From NCBI GenBank assembly GCA_944391275.1, contig CALXSZ010000167.1, positions 1 through 7,645 of the forward strand: a stretch of DNA of 7,645 bases, written 5' to 3'. Positions 1-6,634 of this stretch are shown here, piece by piece. The stretch's first letter is position 1. The number at the start of each line of letters is the position of its first letter. The notes beneath the pieces were generated by a model. The model did not search any database and had not been told where the DNA came from. It was given only the letters and a program-made list of their open reading frames with translations. The translations under genes were made by a program, and so were the position numbers. This DNA comes from an uncultured Syntrophomonadaceae bacterium (GTDB lineage: Bacteria > Bacillota > Syntrophomonadia > Syntrophomonadales > Syntrophomonadaceae).

Positions 1-1
1 T

Positions 2-442
2 GTTACCGATGCAGAATGGGATCGGGTTATCCAGACCAACCTCCGCGGCGCGTTTTACGGTTGCAGGCGTGTGCTTCCGGAAATGATTCGGTGCCGTGCA
101 GGTCGGATTATCCTCATTTCTTCTGTGTATGCACGTACGGGTGCGGCTTTTGAATCCGTCTACGCCGCCTCTAAGGGCGGCATTGAAGCTTTTACTCGTT
201 CTTTGGCTTTGGAAGTCGCTTCTTGCGGAATCACCGTCAACGCCATTGCGCCCGGTCCTATTCTAACGGACATGTTGACGAAAGAAGTTTCGCCGGAAGA
301 ACTAGACGCTTTACGTCAGGAGGTTCCGCTCAAACGTTTAGGAACGCCCGACGATATTGCATCTGCCTGTTCTTTTCTCGTCAGTCCTTTCGCCTCTTTT
401 ATAACCGGGCAAGTGTTAACAGTCGATGGAGGCTGGAAATAA
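2..442 (+). CDS. Short-chain dehydrogenase/reductase, FabG-like (5' end outside window)
   Basis: The last 146 residues of a classical SDR; the N-terminal ~100 residues, with the TGxxxGIG dinucleotide-binding loop and the NNAG motif, lie outside the window. Visible, numbered from the first whole codon: the conserved Asn in QTNLRGAF (N13), the catalytic Ser in ILISSV (S41), and the YxxxK pair in VYAASKGG (Y54, K58), with the 13-residue Ser-Tyr spacing normal for FabG. The substrate-loop motif APGPILTDM and the C-terminal ITGQVLTVDGGW follow, so the catalytic half is intact. FabG proteins reduce 3-oxoacyl-ACP with NADPH in fatty-acid synthesis. The GGW ending, rather than GGM, and the EVPLKRLGTPDDIA segment also resemble the YmfI subgroup (EF-P 5-aminopentanone reductase). 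Without the N-terminus and upstream neighbours I cannot choose. The stop is TAA, created within a tandem duplication. The ORF's internal GTG at 71 is not the real start. Confidence 0.9.
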   Translation, partial: VTDAEWDRVIQTNLRGAFYGCRRVLPEMIRCRAGRIILISSVYARTGAAFESVYAASKGGIEAFTRSLALEVASCGITVNAIAPGPILTDMLTKEVSPEELDALRQEVPLKRLGTPDDIASACSFLVSPFASFITGQVLTVDGGWK

Positions 443-457
443 TGGAGGCTGGAAATA
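426..457. repeat. Perfect 16-bp tandem duplication across the SDR stop codon
   Basis: The 16-mer ATGGAGGCTGGAAATA occurs twice, head to tail, at 426-441 and 442-457, with no mismatch and no spacer. It covers the final codons (D-G-G-W-K) and stop of the SDR gene. With both copies the stop is TAA, formed at the junction (440-442). With a single copy the frame would run AAA TAG and stop at the same residue, so the duplication leaves the protein unchanged but swaps the stop codon. The second copy places an ATG (442-444) overlapping the stop, followed by a six-codon frame ending at 462. That is probably meaningless. The perfect identity suggests a recent slippage event. Confidence 0.95.
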
Positions 458-485
458 GTTAATGAGGAAACGAGGAAAAACTTTT

Positions 486-499
486 TCGTACTTGTACGA
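486..499. promoter_or_regulatory. Inverted repeat (possible operator) upstream of the malic enzyme
   Basis: TCGTAC-TT-GTACGA is a perfect 6+6 dyad with a 2-nt centre. It lies just upstream of a candidate -10 box, where the -35/spacer region of the promoter would be, and no good TTGACA is seen there. The position suits binding by a dimeric regulator, but no regulator family is identified and a 14-bp dyad could arise by chance. Confidence 0.35.
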
Positions 500-507
500 T
501 AAATTTT

Positions 508-513
508 TATAAT
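508..513 (+). promoter_or_regulatory. Candidate -10 box of the malic enzyme gene
   Basis: A perfect TATAAT lies 31 nt upstream of the start codon, just before the AAGGAGG ribosome binding site. At the normal 17-18 nt spacing the -35 region reads TTCGTA or TTTCGT, a poor match, so the promoter would be weak or activator-dependent. Transcription from here would give a leader of about 20 nt. Confidence 0.45.
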
Positions 514-538
514 GATTTTTATGAAGGAGGGATCTTTC

Positions 539-1771
539 ATGTCAAAAGAACATGAAGCCTTGTCTTTGCACGAAGCTTTTCAGGGAAAATTAGCGACGGT
601 TTCGAAAAAAAAGTTGGCTCCCAGCAACTTAGGCTTGCTCTATACTCCCGGCGTAGCGGAGCCTTGCAAGAAGATTGATGAAGATATCGAAGACGTTTAG
701 CGTTATACGAATAAAGGAAATTTTGTCGCCGTTGTCAGCGACGGTTCCGCTGTGCTCGGTTTGGGGAATATCGGACCTGAAGCCGGTATGCCGGTGATGG
801 AGGGAAAATCCATTTTGTTTAAAGCCTTGGCGGATCTGGACGCCTTCCCACTTTGCATCCGAACCAAAAACGCGGATGAAATTGTTCAAACCGTAGAAGC
901 CATTGAGCCATGTTTCGGTGGAATTAATTTGGAAGATATTTGCGCGCCGGTTTGTTTTGAGGTAGAAGCCCGTCTAAAAAAGAGTTTGAATATTCCCGTT
1001 TTTCATGATGATCAACATGGTACGGCCATTGTTGTTCTGGCGGGTTTAACCAACGCCTTAAAACTTGTAAAAAAAGATCTTCACCAAATTACGGCTGTTA
1101 TTAACGGTTGCGGCGCGGCGGGAACGGCTATTGGAAAAATTTTGTTGGATGCAGGGATTGGCGATTTAATTTTATGTGATAAATTTGGTATCTTAGATCC
1201 TGAAACCCAAGAATTAAACAAATTTATGCTCGAAATGGCTCAAAAAACCAATCGACAAGGGAAAAAAGGTTTATTAGCGGATGCCATGAAAGGCGCCGAC
1301 GTATTTATTGGCGTATCCGCTCCCAATTTGGTTACGCCGGAAATGGTAAAATCAATGAATTCCGACGCCATTGTTTTCGCCATGGCTAACCCAGTTATGG
1401 AAATTAATCCAGTTGTCGCCAAAGAAGCGGGCGCTCGGGTAGCCGCCAGCGGTTCTTCGAATTATCCCAATCAAGTCAACAACCTTTTAGCCTTTCCAGG
1501 AGTCATGCGCGGCGCGATGGAAGTTCGGGCCAGTGATATCAACGAAGCGATGAAATTAGCGGCCGCTCATGCTATCGCTTCGATTATTGACGAAAATGAT
1601 TTACGAGAAGATTATATTATTCCGAATCCTTTTGACATCCGCGTGGTTCCATCCGTTGCACAGGCCGTTGCTCAAGCGGCAATTGATTCGGGTATTGCGC
1701 GGAAACCGGTCCCGCCGGAAGAAATTTATCGGAAACTATACAAACATTTATCCGACTATTTCGAAAAATAA
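539..1771 (+). pseudogene. Malic enzyme (YtsJ/SfcA-type, small bacterial form) interrupted by in-frame TAG at codon 54
   Basis: Oxidative decarboxylation of malate to pyruvate and CO2 with NAD(P)+, cytosolic. The frame starts at ATG 539, 8 nt after AAGGAGG (524-530). It runs 410 codons, about the usual length of small bacterial malic enzymes such as B. subtilis YtsJ, with no frameshift. Visible: catalytic Tyr35 in LLYTPGVAEPC; catalytic Lys90 in GMPVMEGKS; metal-site acids E132-D133 in NLEDICAP and D157-D158 in FHDDQHGTA; the nucleotide-binding GCGAAG at 190-195; and FIGVSAPNL and FAMANPVMEI late in the protein. The single defect is TAG at 698-700, in EDV-stop-RYTNKGN, where relatives read VY.YT. 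Termination there leaves 53 residues. A restart downstream (for example GTG 752) has no ribosome binding site and would lack Tyr35. The rest is well conserved, so decay would be very recent. Read-through, recoding or a sequence error remain possible. A hairpin terminator follows. Confidence 0.9.
698..700 (+). other. In-frame amber codon inside the malic enzyme gene
   Basis: TAG at codon 54 sits between GTT (Val) and CGT (Arg), at the first tyrosine of the family's V-Y-x-Y-T segment. One base change from TAT or TAC explains it. No SECIS-like or pyrrolysine-insertion-like element is evident by eye. The other stops visible in the window are TAA or TGA, never TAG. Confidence 0.9.
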
Positions 1772-1777
1772 GTTCAA

Positions 1778-1831
1778 AAGAGAAGAGCTGTTCAACCGTC
1801 TGCTCGGGACGGCTCTTTTCTTCTCTTTTTT
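1778..1831 (+). terminator. Rho-independent terminator after the malic enzyme
   Basis: The arms AAGAGAAGAGC (1778-1788) and GCTCTTTTCTT (1812-1822) pair over 11 positions with one G-U wobble, and six T follow at 1826-1831. The 23-nt loop can form a second small stem, CCGTC (1796-1800) with GACGG (1808-1812), which competes for G1812. It starts 6 nt after the malic enzyme stop and lies 52 nt before the next start codon. Confidence 0.75.
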
Positions 1832-1882
1832 CTCATTTCCCTTTGATCCTTACAGGGGATTTTCTTCTGAATAGGAGTTGTT

Positions 1883-2572
1883 ATGTATCGAATTTTGCGT
1901 AAAGTAAAACGTCACGAGCCATTGACGCTCAAAGAAAGACAGTTATTATTAAATATGACGGAACATTTGGTTGCTTTTCCAAATTCCTGCTGGAAGTATT
2001 TTTTTGAATATTACGCCCAGGATCTAGCGCTTTATTATCATATTTTTCTCCCGTTGTTTGCCTGCGATCCGGACGTCGTATACGACTGGCTGCTACGAAA
2101 CCCTTCATTGCTGAATCAACTGATGAATTCCGGATTAACCCAGAAAGATTATCCGCCCGCACTAGCCGATTATTTGCGTTATACGTTTGGCCCTGAGATA
2201 ACGCCGCAAGACGTCTCTCCTTTAATTGACTATTATCAAGAAACGTTAGAATCTGGAGCGCTTCCAGCTCCCCGAACGAAACCACCGGTTTTTAAATACG
2301 AAAAAAACAATCCTTATAAGGAAGCCGGATTAAAAAATCATTTTGAACGCTTGGGTCGTTATTCATTTGTCAGTCGAATTCAAAGTTATCGTTATTTATC
2401 CGGCGGTCGGGCGGTTACCGATCGTTTCGAAGTTTTTTCTGACGATACGCTAAGTGGAATTTTTTCAAATAAGGAAAAATCGATTTACTATTATGTATAT
2501 CTGACAGAAGCCAATCTTACACGAGCTAAAAACGCTTGTCATCTTTTGAATCGAGTCTTTTATGGAAAATAA
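1883..2572 (+). CDS. Hypothetical protein, 229 aa, first gene of the four-gene block
   Basis: I do not recognise this protein. It begins at ATG 1883 after AGGAG (1873-1877) with a short 5-nt spacer. The N-terminal half (about residues 1-120) looks helical and rich in aromatic residues and leucine. A Pro-rich linker follows (around 127-140, with LPAPRTKPP). The C-terminal part (about 145-229) is basic and tyrosine-rich, with a mixed strand/helix pattern including SGGRAVTDRFEVF and IYYYVYL. There is no signal peptide, convincing membrane helix or J-domain HPD motif, so it is not an obvious DnaJ-type partner for the Hsp70-like protein encoded downstream. It follows a terminator by only about 50 nt and I see no good sigma-A promoter in that gap, so transcription may come by read-through or from a non-canonical promoter. 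Its end overlaps the next gene by 11 nt, which argues for co-expression. Existence of the gene is secure; function is unknown. Confidence 0.85.
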   Translation: MYRILRKVKRHEPLTLKERQLLLNMTEHLVAFPNSCWKYFFEYYAQDLALYYHIFLPLFACDPDVVYDWLLRNPSLLNQLMNSGLTQKDYPPALADYLRYTFGPEITPQDVSPLIDYYQETLESGALPAPRTKPPVFKYEKNNPYKEAGLKNHFERLGRYSFVSRIQSYRYLSGGRAVTDRFEVFSDDTLSGIFSNKEKSIYYYVYLTEANLTRAKNACHLLNRVFYGK

Positions 2573-3887
2573 AAATCAGGATATCATCCAACAACTACAT
2601 AAAGTTTTAGGTCAAGCATCTTCTCCAGAGTTTCTTTTTGAACAATGGCAAGAAGAGTTGGTTTTACGACAATCGTTGCGTCACGTTTCCATAGACGATT
2701 GTCTATTGCCGCTGGAAAACGCAGAAGATTTTGCATTTTACAAACGAACATTTTACGATGTGGGAATGAAAAACACGTTTTTCTCGGTCGTCATGAACCA
2801 TCTTTCACAACCATTTTTACCGGAAATTCTATCCTCGCAATCTTCTGATTTCGTGCATGATTTTTTCATCGCTTTGCAGCAACATTTTATTTCTCATTTT
2901 CCCACGATAGGCGAGTTAAAAGCCTTAATTGGGCTATTTTTGCCTGAATATCAAGACTTTTACAGGACATTATGCGCAAATTTAACCGAAAAAGATCTGA
3001 AATACCTTTTAGAAAAAACATCCAATGCAACTTTACGTTCTTTGGTATTGAGCGCTTTAGAAAAAAATCAGCAAAAATCCCTCCAGAATACAGATTGGCT
3101 TCTATTTTCTGAAGTGCAAAAACTATCCTTGGCCAAGGAAACCGCCCAACGCTTAGAACAAAAGATTGCTCATTGGGAAAAAAATGAAACGTGGTTTCCA
3201 GAATATTTCTCCCCTCTGCTAAAAGCGGGAAAATTAAAAGATATGATGGAAATTTTAGAATTGTTGCGGAAATTAGCGGATCCCAAAATTTTTCTTCCCC
3301 TGCGCGCCCTTCTGCACACGACGATTCCTTTACACGCTCTTTTGTATCATCCCGAAAATGCCTATAACTACGCACGGCAACAATATAAACAATTCTTCCC
3401 CGAAGAAAAAAATAGTCCAATTACTTTTCATTACTTGCATTTATATCAATTAGCTGTGCGCTGCCAAAGTTTTCCTATGCTTCCTTTTCGACGGGAGTTT
3501 TCCCTGCGGATACGGCAAATTTTAAAGCAACGTCCTGACGACGTTATCGGAGAATGGTTCAAAGCGGATTTTCTCCACACAACCGAGGAACCGATCGCAC
3601 GAAAAATTTTTACGGAGGCACAAAATCGTCTTGAGAACGCTCCTCATGAAACGGCCGCGCTGTTAGAGGTTTTATACGTTATTCTTGCAAATCAAAAGGC
3701 CCTATATTCTCCGCAATTTTTGGATGATTTACTCACCTACGCCTGGAGGTTATGCCGCTGGACGCATTCGTTTTTCGTGTTGCCTTCAGCAGATGTTTTC
3801 TCTGCTTTTTCTTCGTTAGCAGGAACAAAAATATTTTCTCAGGTACAACATTCTATACTTCCGCAAAAACAGGAGGAATTTTCATGA
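2562..3887 (+). CDS. Hypothetical all-helical protein, 441 aa, second gene of the block
   Basis: Not recognised. The protein appears almost wholly alpha-helical, with leucine- and glutamine-rich amphipathic segments throughout (for example KETAQRLEQKIAHWEKN near 190-207 and LKDMMEILELLRKLADPK near 225-242). The pattern resembles a helical-repeat scaffold (TPR- or HEAT-like), but I cannot assign a repeat family. No signal peptide, catalytic motif or nucleotide-binding loop is seen. ATG 2562 is the only reasonable start: a stop in this frame lies at 2547-2549 and no ATG lies between. It has no visible Shine-Dalgarno sequence and overlaps the end of the 229-aa gene by 11 nt, so translation probably depends on ribosomes finishing that gene. 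The 3' end forms an ATGA overlap with the next gene. A structural or adaptor role beside the Hsp70-like protein is inference only. Confidence 0.87.
   Translation: MENKNQDIIQQLHKVLGQASSPEFLFEQWQEELVLRQSLRHVSIDDCLLPLENAEDFAFYKRTFYDVGMKNTFFSVVMNHLSQPFLPEILSSQSSDFVHDFFIALQQHFISHFPTIGELKALIGLFLPEYQDFYRTLCANLTEKDLKYLLEKTSNATLRSLVLSALEKNQQKSLQNTDWLLFSEVQKLSLAKETAQRLEQKIAHWEKNETWFPEYFSPLLKAGKLKDMMEILELLRKLADPKIFLPLRALLHTTIPLHALLYHPENAYNYARQQYKQFFPEEKNSPITFHYLHLYQLAVRCQSFPMLPFRREFSLRIRQILKQRPDDVIGEWFKADFLHTTEEPIARKIFTEAQNRLENAPHETAALLEVLYVILANQKALYSPQFLDDLLTYAWRLCRWTHSFFVLPSADVFSAFSSLAGTKIFSQVQHSILPQKQEEFS
3871..3876 (+). promoter_or_regulatory. Ribosome binding site fixing the start of the 533-aa gene
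   Basis: AGGAGG lies 7 nt before ATG 3884, which overlaps the preceding TGA as ATGA. An upstream ATG in the same frame (3752) has a GGAGG only 2 nt away, too close to work well, and would add 44 residues read from inside the previous gene. ATG 3884 is therefore chosen. Confidence 0.8.
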
Positions 3888-5485
3888 CCGCACATTTCGA
3901 ACTTGCTGATCAAATCCATGTTTATCAAGAAAGACTTCAACGTTTACTGGAATCGATTCGTCAATCATTCGAAACGTGTCCCGTTGATCTCTCCGGCTCT
4001 TCTATTTCGCTACAGGAAAAAGAAACCTTAGAAAAGTGGATTGCTGAATTAAATCTTTGGTATTATAAACGTTTTCACCAAACCTTTTTTCCTTTTTATA
4101 AAACGCAAATCGCTGAAGAAATTAGCGCTCAATTTGACTTATCCCAAGATCAAGAAACCCTTGAGCAAAATATCTTATTTGTTTATAAATATAACGCTCA
4201 GCTATATAATCAACTCATTCAAATCCTTTCCCAAATAACTCAATTTGAGCGGCGTTTACAAACCTACCAGCTCGTCCTACAACAAACAACGTTAAAACAG
4301 GGATTAAAATTTTATAACCAAATGCAAGAACTTGAAGAAGCCTTACAGCGCCTCTTGCAAGATTTTATCCGTCTGTCCAATTGGTCGCAAAAAATCGATG
4401 TACGACTGGCCTTTAAACAATTTCCGGGACACTTTTCAATCCTCCCCGCCATCCACAGCTATTCTCCCAGTGATCGTAAAAGCGCTCGTTTTTTGAATAC
4501 GATCCAGCTCCATATTCAATTACAGTTGGATAGCCTTCAAAAAATGAAGGGTGCCGACAATGAAACTTCCGCGCTTCTACTGGCTTTTCAAAATACAAAA
4601 AAAGCGCTCGAAAACGAGCCGTTGGACAAAAAAATCCCCGCGGAAATCCGTCATTGGTATAAACAGTATTTTTGTCTGCACCAACAATTATATGTACAAA
4701 ACATTGAGAAAGAATTATCTGCAAAGAACTTTTCTTCTAAGGATACAACTTCTATCGAGCAATATGAATCCTGGTTGACCAGCTTGCTGATCATCCTCCA
4801 ACAACTTTGGCTGCATCCAGCATCCGGAAACGATTCCGCCTTACAAGAAACCATTCATTATGCGATGGCAGTTTATCATTCCGAGCAAGATCAAAAAACC
4901 GTAAAAACATTTGTGGAATCCATCCAGACCTTTTTGCAATCCATTCAGCCGGATCGTCAATTCGATACGGCCGTACTTTTGGAAAGCGCCCGTCCCATTT
5001 TACAACCCATCCATGCTTTTCTTCAAAAAATTTTTCGGCACGTATCATCTGGTAACGCTCTTTCTTTACTGCGTTCTTTGCAGGAAGTGGACTATACTTT
5101 ATCCATGGTCGAATTTACATTTGACGAAATTACCGAAAATATTGCGGAACATCAATCTTTATTGAACCGCTTAAACGATTTTGTATTAAACTTAAGACAA
5201 TATCAACAGGGTTTTGACGCATTACGGGAAATTTTAAACCGTCAATTACAAAACCGCCAGGCTGAACGCTGCTTAAAAAGCGTATCTTTAAAAATCGACC
5301 GTTGGACATTAACAGGACAAGCCAATCTTCCTCAAGAATGCGTGAAACGCATGACGGAACAACATTTACAGCATTTCTTCCCCCAACTCCCTTTACAAAC
5401 CGAAGGCGACCTGTTTATCTTACAAATCGGGGCGCTTTGCGAATGCGTCGTTCCCTATATTGTTCAGGAGGCAACAGCGCTATGA
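3884..5485 (+). CDS. Hypothetical helical / coiled-coil protein, 533 aa, third gene of the block
   Basis: Not recognised. It is rich in glutamine and leucine and appears helical over most of its length. Coiled-coil-like stretches lie near residues 100-165 (LYNQLIQILSQITQFERRL, then LEEALQRLLQDFIRL) and near 410-465 (EHQSLLNRLNDFVLNLRQY). The last ~65 residues (from about SVSLKIDRWTLTG) look like a small mixed alpha/beta end domain. No signal peptide, membrane segment, P-loop or protease motif is seen. The length and coiled-coil character do not match GrpE, the standard exchange factor of Hsp70s, although a long helical partner for an Hsp70-like protein is conceivable. ATGA overlaps at both ends, each with a good AGGAGG, show tight coupling to both neighbours. 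Possible roles are scaffold, filament or adaptor. None can be chosen from the sequence. Confidence 0.87.
   Translation: MTAHFELADQIHVYQERLQRLLESIRQSFETCPVDLSGSSISLQEKETLEKWIAELNLWYYKRFHQTFFPFYKTQIAEEISAQFDLSQDQETLEQNILFVYKYNAQLYNQLIQILSQITQFERRLQTYQLVLQQTTLKQGLKFYNQMQELEEALQRLLQDFIRLSNWSQKIDVRLAFKQFPGHFSILPAIHSYSPSDRKSARFLNTIQLHIQLQLDSLQKMKGADNETSALLLAFQNTKKALENEPLDKKIPAEIRHWYKQYFCLHQQLYVQNIEKELSAKNFSSKDTTSIEQYESWLTSLLIILQQLWLHPASGNDSALQETIHYAMAVYHSEQDQKTVKTFVESIQTFLQSIQPDRQFDTAVLLESARPILQPIHAFLQKIFRHVSSGNALSLLRSLQEVDYTLSMVEFTFDEITENIAEHQSLLNRLNDFVLNLRQYQQGFDALREILNRQLQNRQAERCLKSVSLKIDRWTLTGQANLPQECVKRMTEQHLQHFFPQLPLQTEGDLFILQIGALCECVVPYIVQEATAL
5466..5471 (+). promoter_or_regulatory. Ribosome binding site fixing the start of the Hsp70-like gene
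   Basis: AGGAGG lies 10 nt before ATG 5482, which overlaps the upstream TGA (5483-5485) as ATGA. The reading frame is open back to 5302, but that ATG lies deep inside the previous gene. MRIGIE at 5482 also matches the start expected of the Hsp70/actin fold. Confidence 0.8.
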
Positions 5486-6579
5486 GAATAGGCATAGAAG
5501 TCCAAATGGATCGTATCCTTGCAGCCGCTTCAGAAGATGAACATTTTACGATCCTAGACGAAAAAATCTTTCCAGATACAGCTTCAATTTCCCAACGGGC
5601 GGAATGGATCACTCATTTTTACGAACCGCCAACGAACGATCCTTTTTGGATTAGTATCCCCTCCTATTGGAATATGACCGATCGGAAGATTTTTTCGGAT
5701 GCTTTACACGCGAACGGAATTAGACGGTATACATTTGTCCCAGACTGTATCGCTGCATTGGCAACCGCAAAGAGTCTCTATTCCATCGCAGAAAACCTCG
5801 ATCTCATCTACCTAACGCCATACAGCGAGCGTTCGAAGAAAGATTCCAAAGTCGCTTTTTCTTTTCTATCCTGCTTTTCAACATGCGATTCGCCCTTATG
5901 GGAGGGCTCTTTCGTGGGAGATGAAAAATTTCTACGCAAAATGGCAAATCATTTAGGATATCTTCACAAAAATGAATGGTCGGATTCCCTGACGCTTTGT
6001 GGTGACGAAAAATTGATTCAACGGATCTTTGCTCCTTCTAAAAAAAATTTCCCTGTCTTTTGTTTAGATAAAAAAGCCGTTTTACAGGGAATGACGCTAT
6101 ATAAAGATACCTTATGCCAACTGATGACCCACTTACATTTTCGTTGTCATAGTCGTTTCTACATGCTCGAAGCGAAAACTTACCCGGATACAAAGACCCC
6201 TCCTGTTCAAATGTTGCCTTTTTCAGGCGCGGTAATACCTTTACCATGGAATGATTATCATTGCTGCTATTTCTGGACCGATGAAGATTTTGCAAGAGTT
6301 GCAGTGCAAAACACAACATGGAATTTATATGAAAAACCCTTTTACGACGAAAATAGATTTCCAAGACGAAAAGATCCTGATCCATTGCTTTCTTTTTCAC
6401 TGACCAAACCCTCCGGTCTATGGGTGGAAGCATGCAGCGGCATGATGGATTGGCTCCCCTTCATTGAAAATACGCCCCAGACAATCATCTCAGCGGATTC
6501 TGCTCTCATCTCGGAAACAACCGCGCGGGAAAAAATTTGCGAAATTCTGAAAGATTTGCAAAAAGACGACTTTTTTTAA
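5482..6579 (+). CDS. Degenerate, reduced Hsp70/DnaK-like protein, 365 aa, last gene of the block
   Basis: I read this as a divergent Hsp70. Landmarks in order: MRIGIEVQ (1-8), the first strand of the actin fold, normally IGIDLGTTNS; ISIPSYWNMTDR (57-68), matching ITVPAYFNDxQR; ALHANGIRRYTFVPDCIAAL (74-93), matching AGxxAGLxVxRIINEPTAAAL; WEGSFVGDEKFLRKM (140-154), matching the GDxxLGGEDFD region; LTLCGDEKLIQRI (170-182) then KAVLQGM (198-204), matching VGGxTRxPxVQ and GAAxQG; and PFSGAVIPLPW (246-256) and FSLTKPSGLWVEA (305-317), resembling the substrate-domain strands with TTIPTK and FDIDANGILHVSA. The phosphate loops DLGTT and DLGGGT and the adenosine motif GGST are all lost, and the DnaK regions for subdomains IB and IIB are largely missing, as is most of the helical lid. 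ATP hydrolysis is therefore unlikely. Family assignment is by eye, and the substrate-domain part is less sure than the ATPase-fold part. Confidence 0.72.
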   Translation: MRIGIEVQMDRILAAASEDEHFTILDEKIFPDTASISQRAEWITHFYEPPTNDPFWISIPSYWNMTDRKIFSDALHANGIRRYTFVPDCIAALATAKSLYSIAENLDLIYLTPYSERSKKDSKVAFSFLSCFSTCDSPLWEGSFVGDEKFLRKMANHLGYLHKNEWSDSLTLCGDEKLIQRIFAPSKKNFPVFCLDKKAVLQGMTLYKDTLCQLMTHLHFRCHSRFYMLEAKTYPDTKTPPVQMLPFSGAVIPLPWNDYHCCYFWTDEDFARVAVQNTTWNLYEKPFYDENRFPRRKDPDPLLSFSLTKPSGLWVEACSGMMDWLPFIENTPQTIISADSALISETTAREKICEILKDLQKDDFF

Positions 6580-6634
6580 CACAAATGTTTACTATAATGC
6601 GATCTTATTTTAAAAATAATGCGGCTTATTTATA

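Noticed and set aside
512..700. Start of the malic enzyme at 512
   Set aside because: That start lies upstream of the AAGGAGG at 524-530, so the ribosome binding site would be inside the coding region. ATG 539 is correctly spaced from it.
698..700. Pyrrolysine insertion at the TAG
   Set aside because: Malic enzyme is not a pyrrolysine protein family, the position is normally Tyr, and no insertion element or pyl gene is visible here.
752..1771. Separate 339-aa malic enzyme gene starting at GTG 752
   Set aside because: GTG is the internal Val codon of the conserved SAVLGLGNIG segment, has no ribosome binding site, and lies in frame with the upstream part. It is the rest of the interrupted gene.
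1569..1874. 101-aa ORF over the end of the malic enzyme and its terminator
   Set aside because: It is out of frame with the conserved malic enzyme C-terminus, runs through the hairpin, and has low-complexity F/S-rich sequence.
1883..2572. J-domain (DnaJ) partner for the Hsp70-like protein
   Set aside because: No HPD tripeptide or J-domain helix pattern is present in the 229-aa protein.
2887..3420. 177-aa minus-strand ORF within the 441-aa gene
   Set aside because: An antisense shadow with no ribosome binding site or family resemblance; the plus-strand gene is framed by coupled overlaps.
3752..3883. 44-residue N-terminal extension of the 533-aa protein
   Set aside because: GGAGG is only 2 nt from ATG 3752 and the segment is an alternative reading of the previous gene's end. 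ATG 3884 has AGGAGG at 7 nt and an ATGA overlap.
5302..5481. 60-residue extension of the Hsp70-like protein
   Set aside because: It would lie inside the 533-aa gene. MRIGIE at 5482, with its own AGGAGG, fits the Hsp70 start.
6593..6598. TATAAT as a promoter in the intergenic region
   Set aside because: No -35-like sequence lies at the right distance, and no gene begins within a plausible leader; the TTGACA/TATGAT pair at 6726-6755 is much better.
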